A DNA stretch of 64,000 bases from Wyeomyia smithii. Taxonomy: Eukaryota; Arthropoda; Insecta; Diptera; Culicidae. A program made the position numbers and the translations under genes. The stretch spans positions 241,722,892 through 241,786,891 of the forward strand of contig NC_073696.1 in NCBI RefSeq assembly GCF_029784165.1, given 5' to 3'. Each line of letters opens with the position of its first letter. Position 1 is the stretch's first letter. Below are positions 57,690 to 64,000 of the stretch, one piece after another. The notes under the pieces are model-generated. The model had not been told where the DNA came from. It saw nothing but the letters and a program-made list of their open reading frames with translations, and did not search any database.

Positions 57690-58820
57690 ACCAGGAATTA
57701 TTACGTTGGAAAGCAAGTAAATGAAAGGGAGAGGCTCGAGAAGAACTAACATTCGCCTTCCACGGACGGTGATCATGAATGGCGATAAACTGGAAGTGGT
57801 AGATGAGTTCGTATACTTGGGATCTCTGGTTACTGCCGGCAATAACATAAGTAAGGAGATCTAACGACGTATTCAAGCACGGAATCGGACCTTTTTTGAC
57901 CTATACAAGACGCTTTGATCCAGAATCATGCGGCGCAGCACGAAACTGACGATGTACAAAAACCTAATTAAACCAAAAGTCACGGAGGACATACACGCAC
58001 TAGCCGTATTTAAACGGAAAGTGTTGCGGACAATATTTGGTGGAGTGCGAACCGAAATCGGAGAGTGGCGCAGGTGTATGAATCACAAGTTACAGGCACT
58101 ACTTGGAGATTCCCATTGTGGACCTGATGATGATCGTGAGGCTGCGATGGGCTGGACATGTCGCGAGGACGCCGGACGACATTACGGTGAAATCGGTTGT
58201 CCTCAAGGACCCCATTGGCACCCGAAACAGAGGGCGTGCTAAGTGGCTTGACCAGGTTGAGGCGAATCTGCGAGTGTCGAGAAACCTAGGGAATTGGCAA
58301 TGAGTAGTCCAGAACTGAGAAGTGTGCAAGGTTGCATATTCAATTTTGGGATGTCAATTCCATTCAATTGGCCACATGCCGATGCTTCGCTCCACAAGTA
58401 CAATTTTGAAACATGTTGTACGACAAACTTGCAGTTCTTAAGTAATGCTGCAAGTTTGTCGAAGAAAGCAGTGCTCTAACTCTTATGTTAAAGTGTGTGA
58501 GCCATATTCAGCGGGATATTCGGTCAACATTCGCGGTGAATATCATAATACTCACCGCGAATATTGGCTGAATATTGCACTGAATATGAGCTCTCACACT
58601 GCAGGTATAAAAGTTAGAGCATTGTAATATTCGATAAACTTGTAGTACTACTTAGGGACTACAAGTTTGTTAAACATCGTTCCTCTAAATTGTACTTGTG
58701 GAGCGAGCAATCGGCATGCAGCGAAAAAGCACCTTAAAATTGAACATGCAACCTTGGAAGTGTGTAGGAAAATTCTTGATTCGGTACGAACCACCACGGC
58801 CCTAGGCAGCTAATGTAAGA
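57690..58820 (+). pseudogene. Second RTE-clade fragment, 3' end only, split by a hairpin element
   Basis: Repeats the 3' part of the same protein family: VMNGDKLEVVDEFVYLGSL-like sequence, then ISKEI with a stop, TKLTMYKNLIKP, FKRKVLRTIFGGV, then (shifted) MMIVRLRWAGHVARTPDD, GRAKWLDQVEANL and RVSRNLGNWQ. The block is arranged head-to-tail with the first fragment. It differs from the first copy (LRIIFGRLQMENG there), so the two are separate insertions or subfamilies. The 58327-58756 hairpin sits in its 3' untranslated end. Confidence 0.68.
58327..58756. mobile_element. 430-bp near-perfect hairpin MITE with an 8-bp duplication
   Basis: Flanked by GAAGTGTG (58319-58326 and 58757-58764). The two halves are reverse complements over almost the whole length: ends CAAGGTTGCA/TGCAACCTTG; GCTCCACAAGTACAATTT and its complement; GCTCTAACTCTTAT and its complement; and the centre TTCGCGGTGAATAT paired with ATACTCACCGCGAA around about 58543. 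No coding capacity. The 8-bp duplication fits a hAT-type MITE. Confidence 0.9.
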
Positions 58821-58835
58821 AAGCATTATTTCCAT

Positions 58836-58985
58836 TGGTCAAAAAGTTGAAACTGTGACCGTTCTGAGGCACGTGTTCCCGAATTCCGATTGAGCTGAAA
58901 TTTTGCATAGGGACTTTTTTCGAGAAGACAAAACTTCTGAGCCCTACCGCTAAGCAAAATTCGAAAAATCGATTTCCATTGACAC
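58836..58985. repeat. Dispersed repeat, second direct copy
   Basis: Shares CATTGGTCAAAAAGTT, GAGGCACGTGTTCCCGAA, AAATTTTGCATA and TTTCGAGAAGACAAAACTT with 34655-34800, in the same orientation and spacing. Confidence 0.65.
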
Positions 58986-58999
58986 CCTAGTATTAGCAA

Positions 59000-59528
59000 C
59001 CGGCATATATTTAAAAACTTTGACTGCGAAATGACTCACACTTTTTAAAATAGATCTCTAGTTACAACATGTAATATAACAAACGAAAATCAGAATATGT
59101 ACAAGAAGACGGCACAAAGTGAAGAAAGACAAATAAACAATGACACAGAGCCATGCCGGGTGCTCCATGTAACCGTAGAGAAAGCACCAAGGTAGAGATA
59201 TTCGCTGTGCGATGCTGGTTTTCATTCGTTGCGTGCCGAATCGAAGATAAGCATCAAACACCGAATGCATGTTAGGTGGGAAGTCCGCTCTTAGAGTAGT
59301 CACCAAGTTTGCTGCTAGCTGTGTCAGCATATTTTACTTCAAGACTTCAATTTTAACAACATGTGAGAATCATCAGATCATCAAACTGTCTGTCAATGGA
59401 GGTTATTATAGACTTGTCAGAAAAGCTTTACTTTTGAGACATGAAAATAGCCTTAGCCCGTGGAAGCAAATATTAGATGACCTGTTGAGGCCACAGAAGA
59501 CGGTTGGTGTCTGGTCATAACGTTTGTG
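59000..59528. other. Unassigned spacer
   Basis: No gene supported. Frames at 59058-59330 (-) and 59269-59520 (+) overlap each other on opposite strands and neither shows a known motif. Confidence 0.4.
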
Positions 59529-59536
59529 CTTGCAAG

Positions 59537-59859
59537 CAGCGTTTCCACTAAGTTTTTAATAAAATCTGGCAAAACGAAAATGAAAAGTCTGGCAAAAATC
59601 TGTCACTCATTTTTGTATAAAATTCCTGGCAGAATTGAAAGTGATGACCTTTTTTTTTGCTCTCGCCGGGTGTAGGTAGGTAAAGGCCAGTCACGGCACC
59701 TCTCGCATTAATGACATTTTTGCGAGACGTTCGGATGAAACCTGGCAAATATCTGGCTCATTTACAAATATCTGGCAGATTCTGAGGTTTATCTGTTTGT
59801 CTGGCACGCAAACAGAAATCTGGCAAAATCCAGATTTATCTGGCACAATGGCAACGCTG
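59537..59859. mobile_element. hAT-type MITE with TCTGGCA subterminal repeats
   Basis: Flanked by CTTGCAAG (59529-59536 and 59860-59867). The ends read CAGCGTTTCC and GGCAACGCTG, i.e. CAGCGTTKCC inverted repeats. At least eight TCTGGCA or CTGGCA motifs (both strands considered) crowd the two terminal thirds. 323 bp, no coding capacity. Confidence 0.85.
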
Positions 59860-59867
59860 CTTGCAAG

Positions 59868-60389
59868 TTCGACATTAAAAATTTCCATAGATTTTCGCTA
59901 TTGAGCAATAAAGTAATAATGAAGATGACTAATCAAGTCACAAAATTGCCCATCATTTTATCTGTTCAACGACATATTGATTATGAAAAATCTATCGTTT
60001 GAAATATGCGAAAATGTATGTATGTTTGCCGCATCTCTTATAATTTGTTTTTTTTTTCGCATTCACTGTCCGTTGTATGAATTAAGATTCGCATACGTTC
60101 GGCTTAGCGTTAATTCGTTTTAACGACCATACGGTCTCTCATTTTCTATAACAAGCGTACTGTATATCGTATCCGTATGCGTAACGCGGTGACATTCCGA
60201 TAAGTACATAATATCGTTATGCTTCATGATAAAAATAAAACCATCTAAAAGACCGATAGACCAGACCGTGTATGATTTGACTACGTTAAAGCTTCTGTCG
60301 TGATTTAGTTACTTCCTTGCTCCACAACGGAGCGTAAGCTTAAAACGTTGATAGTTTATTAATTCAACCGCTGATATCTGGACTAGAAT
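59868..60389. other. Unassigned spacer
   Basis: No gene or element recognised. Confidence 0.4.
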
Positions 60390-60397
60390 GTACCTAC

Positions 60398-62620
60398 TAG
60401 GGTGGTCGGTACCGACTTTTCGAAAAACCGGTATTTCGGTATTCATAAAAATAAAAACCGGTAAAAAACCGGTATTTTTATTTTTTCAGATTAATACAAA
60501 CCAGGGGTGACTCATGGTCTTTAAACCTACTTTTTCAACTCCAAAATTCTTAAAATCATAGTTTCGGGAAGTAATGATGATTGTCTTCGAAAAAAAAAAC
60601 TCTGTACTATTTAAAAATAAAACTAAAAAATAATTAAAGGGTGTCGAACGTCTCCGGAAGTTGTTTTCTTCGGCCGGTTTTCTGCTGCAGTCTTATGCAA
60701 AAACCTGCCGAAGTAAGCCACTGCCGAAGACGTTACCTACATAAATTTAATTTTGAAATTTATTTTTTGCTTAGCGTCTCAGGTTGCATCTATGTATGGA
60801 CGTGTCGCTGCATGATTATGTTTTTGCATTTATGAGTATCTATGCTCCATTACGATCCAGATTTTTTTTTTTGTAAGATTAGGACCTCTGCGACCATTGT
60901 TTTGATCTCTTGTGGCATACGATCCAGATACAACACTGGATAACAGTGTTTGAAAAACTCCAATGAATGAATCTAGTGATATGATTACGAAGAACATAAT
61001 TTCAAAACTCATGTAATAACAAAAAAACATGCAGATTTTTATTTTAACTTTCTTTCGTATCGCAAAGCTTAGTTTCAAATTAGTGAATAACTTTAAAATT
61101 CGTAGAAAAACAATATTTGAAACTGTTGAGAAGAGTATATGAATGAAGTAAAAAAAAGAAATCACGATCAGACCAGAATTTACTTTTCACGAATCCGAAT
61201 GAATCGAAGGTAAATACTTCTTTATTCTGCTCGATGCTCTTTAAACAGTTCGTCCAAATTATTTATTATTATAATTATTTTATTAACTTTAGCTCCTGAT
61301 GGAGAAACGAAATATGTGGCATATGAACAAGTTTGTAACTGAAGTAGAAATAAATATTTGAAATGAGAGGTTGGTAAAAAATATATAAAAATATAGAAAA
61401 TGATAGAAAAAGCAGAAACTTTTACACGAGTAAGGCCGGATACATTCAGCTAGATGCTAATAAAAGCCCGCTGCGATACGGGCGACGAAGCTTTGACCAT
61501 GCTACAGGCTACAGCTATTTAAATTTCACTTCATCAAGGAGCAGTAATTTTTAGGATGAAATTCTTCATTGGTTGGTTATTTCATCCTGTGATCACTTTG
61601 TATCAACAAAAATAAATTCCTAATCCAAATTTTATTTATTTATTTATATTTATTTATTGTTTTTAAATAGCACAAAATGAATAGTGACTTGCGTATTTTC
61701 GCTGACATGATTGTGATTACTGCCTCAAACTATGATTTCATTATTTGTAGTTAAACTGGTAGGTTTAAAACCCACGCGTTGCCTCTGTGAGTATGAATGT
61801 GTAAAGAGATTAGCTGTTATACTTAAACAATGAATGTGTTGCTTTATTGATATGAAGTTTTTTGACATATTATCGATACACACAAACACATCGTCTGAAT
61901 CCGAGCAGATTGTTAGAAAATAACAAAAATTGATACATAGGCAAGGGTTAATTAATATTTAATGTTGCATATGTCTAAATGTATTTATTATACAGGATGT
62001 TAGGGAGCTCACATAAAATCCTTTAATGGGCGATAGAGGACCATATTCGATAAGAAAAAAATCTTTCTACACATGTGGCCAAAATTCAACTACTGCAGAG
62101 TTATTTACTATTTTCAGTTTTCGGTTATGTTTGCCTTTAACGAGCAGAAAATTGTGAATTTTTGAGACACTATTGCTTACGAAATTTTTTCAGCTCTCCA
62201 AAAGAACCAACATAACTGAGCTAGCTATCATACTTCTTGTGATAGACCTCGTTGAGATGAACATAACCGAAAACTAGAAAAAGAGAATAACTCTTCAGTA
62301 GTTAAATTTTGACCATATGCGCAGAAGGATTTTTTTCATCAAATAGGGTCCTCAATCACCCCTTAAAGGGTTTGATTGAAAGTGAGCTACCTTACACCCT
62401 GTATACATCATCATGTGATTTGTAACGCCTACCTAAGTGAATAGCATTCATTAGCCTAACAATGATTTATGAATATTGTGACGTTTTTTTTTTTTTCAAT
62501 TTAAAGAAAAGTACCGAAAATACCGGTTTTTTCGCCTCTCCAATACCGGTATTTCGGTGCTGAAAAATATATCGGTTTTACCGGTTTTACCGGTTTTTGT
62601 TTTACCGGTAAACCACCCTA
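60398..62620. mobile_element. hAT-type element with TAGGGTGGT termini and ACCGGTATTT subterminal repeats
   Basis: Flanked by GTACCTAC (60390-60397 and 62621-62628). The left end TAGGGTGGTCGGTACCGAC and the right end TTACCGGTAAACCACCCTA are inverted. ACCGGTAT/ACCGGTTTT motifs recur at least five times in the first and last 120 bp. No transposase was recognised in 2223 bp; the 111-codon frame at 60830-61165 (-) is not similar to any transposase I know. A smaller TA-flanked element is nested at 61991-62403. Confidence 0.85.
61991..62403. mobile_element. Nested TA-flanked MITE with ACAGGRTGT termini
   Basis: Left TACAGGATGTTAGGGAGCTC then AC; right GTGAGCTACCTTACACCCTG then TA. About 22 bp of termini pair with a few mismatches. 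The interior is symmetric in places (GGGCGATAGAGGACCATATT against AAATAGGGTCCTCAATCACC). TA duplication as in mariner-type MITEs. Confidence 0.7.
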
Positions 62621-62628
62621 GTACCTAC

Positions 62629-64000
62629 CTAAATCATTTACCTGTGGAGTTTTGTTTCTGTTTATAAATAGTGACCTTCTCTCTGAAGTTACTCGTTGTT
62701 GAATTAATAAATCGTTCCCTAACCTTGAGGTTCGCTAATTTAAGTGACTAAGTGTTAAATGATAACAAAGCAGTTTCGCTGAATCAACGTATTAATTACC
62801 ACTCTTAAAGTGCCGAACACACACCACCACCTGACCTGACGCGCTGAAAAAGCCAATATTAGCAAAAACAAAGGGCAAACAATGATTATCACATTCCCGG
62901 TTTTCCAAAAATTAGTAGCTCAGCCCACAAACTTCGTTATCAGGATATAATATACACACTCGCCCCAAAGTGTTGTCAGAGCTTTTATTACTTTCGAAAT
63001 CGTCCGCAGCTGCGAATGGACAATGCGGGCAGAAAAAAAAATGTAATCCATTCGCGGAACACCTGCTACTTTCGATAGGTTGTGCCGTCAACAGTCACAC
63101 CGCAGATAACGATTATCAGGTGTCGCTTACCCCGAGATTAGGAATCGCCTGGGCTGCTTACACTGATTGGCTGGAATGTTGGGGTTTCGAAATTAGCAAA
63201 CTCGACTAATGACACCAGTAGTGAGAGGTGATATAAGCTTTGATCATTCTAACGATTCAGGGAGCTTCATTAACGTTAATGATTGACGTTAACGACACAC
63301 GTCTTGAAGTTCTCGTCTAAATACTGTCTATTTAGAACTTGTAAATGTTCACCGCTTCGAGCATCATTAAATCCATTATTTCTGAAGCTAATGATCGTAA
63401 TTTAAGTAAACCATTCCACTAACCTGAAAAACACTTCGTGTTGGAGTATCAAGATTTTCATTAAATGCAAACAGTATAACAAACAAACCAAAACTGTTCA
63501 CCAAGGCACACTACGATCCAGGAACTTGCATCCTTTACAACTGTCACAGACCGGAAAGATCACAACTACCATCAAGCACGGACAACTTTCCTTCCCACAG
63601 TCCCTTTTATGCTCGATCCGCTTTTCCACTCACAGCGTAACGCACAAACGTAAATTTAGCTGTACAACGTAATTGTCAATGAAAATTTGCTCTGCACTCG
63701 TTAGATAATTCCTGCACATGAGACTTCACCACGCGCACCGGTTCCGATTGCTAATCAGTGAAAATGATCTTCCGTCGATTTATACACAAGTTACAACAAC
63801 GGCTGTTGCCATAAAAACAAAAAAATACAAATTAACAGACAGCAATCGGTGATAATGTCGCACAACTGTATAGCGCGGCGACCGTTCTAACACTGACCGC
63901 GGGATGCCGCAAAGCGCTACGTATAAACGCAATGAGTGTTTTATTCTCATTGGTATAAACGATTCTCGGTGCCGCGACCGGGAAGATTCAACCAAGAAAT
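62629..64000. other. Unique-looking DNA, possible upstream exon region
   Basis: No protein-coding gene supported: the frames at 62970-63209 (+) and 63780-63995 (-) have no motifs. The - strand has a promoter-like arrangement described in the next entry. Composition is more GC-rich and less repetitive than the neighbouring blocks. Confidence 0.4.
63424..63786 (-). promoter_or_regulatory. Candidate promoter and non-coding first exon
   Basis: On the - strand, TATAAA (within 63779-63786) is followed about 25-30 nt later by ATCATTTT, an initiator-like start near 63757. A leader of about 330 nt then runs to TTTTTCAG|GTTAGT, a good donor at 63423/63424. The SCRB gene on the same strand has an acceptor-like site just before its start codon and no first exon assigned, so a link is possible but unproven. 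Confidence 0.25.

Noticed and set aside
60830..61165. 111-aa frame as a transposase of the 60398-62620 element
   Set aside because: Composition is AT-driven (Phe, Ile, Lys) and no BED finger, catalytic residues or dimerisation motif is visible.

Overview
The window looks like culicine mosquito nuclear DNA (Aedes-like). This is inferred from two insect genes, very long TE-filled introns beside 60-70 nt ones, and dense Jockey, L1/Tx1-like, RTE, DD37E-mariner-like and hAT-like elements. There are no bacterial operons, viral genes or CRISPR arrays. The species cannot be fixed by reading alone.

Only two host genes can be supported. (1) A complete insect odorant receptor (7tm_6), + strand, 12857-14244: five exons, 381 codons, introns of 53-66 nt. 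(2) A CD36/scavenger-receptor class B gene, - strand, start codon 37169 to stop 20902: six coding exons joining in phase to 541 aa, with a membrane segment at each end and six N-glycosylation sequons. Intron 2 (9.7 kb) is a TE graveyard. Intron 3 was about 69 nt until a Jockey retrotransposon with two open ORFs landed in it.

Layout: 0.7-5.0 kb, frameshifted L1/Tx1-like element; 5.0-7.7 kb, about 174-bp tandem repeat between two long (TA)n arrays; 8-12.4 kb, relics and a MITE; 12.9-14.2 kb, odorant receptor; 14.5-18.6 kb, composite repeat with about 125-bp units interrupted by a hAT-like deletion derivative; 19-19.7 kb, MITE; 20.9-37.2 kb, SCRB gene with its nested elements; 39.2-42.5 kb, second L1/Tx1-like element split by a 961-bp foldback element; 42.5-52 kb, mostly featureless AT-rich DNA; 52-54.5 kb, hAT-like element with a nested TA-flanked element; 55.6-58.8 kb, two RTE-clade fragments, the second split by a 430-bp near-perfect hairpin; 59.5-62.6 kb, two more hAT-like elements; 62.6-64 kb, unique-looking DNA that may hold an upstream promoter.

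The clearest results are insertion histories that can be checked base by base. Target-site duplications: Jockey 14 bp, foldback 8 bp (removing it restores the host reverse-transcriptase frame), hairpin 8 bp, hAT-like elements 8, 8 and 8 bp, one hAT-like relic 6 bp, one unclassified element 7 bp. A recurring theme is that the hAT/foldback-type elements have termini built of short motifs repeated many times (CCGGGAAAA, TCTGGCA, ACCGGTA, and a 16-bp GACGCGAGGCC unit). No new defence or metabolic system was seen; the foldback element is the best candidate for something undescribed.
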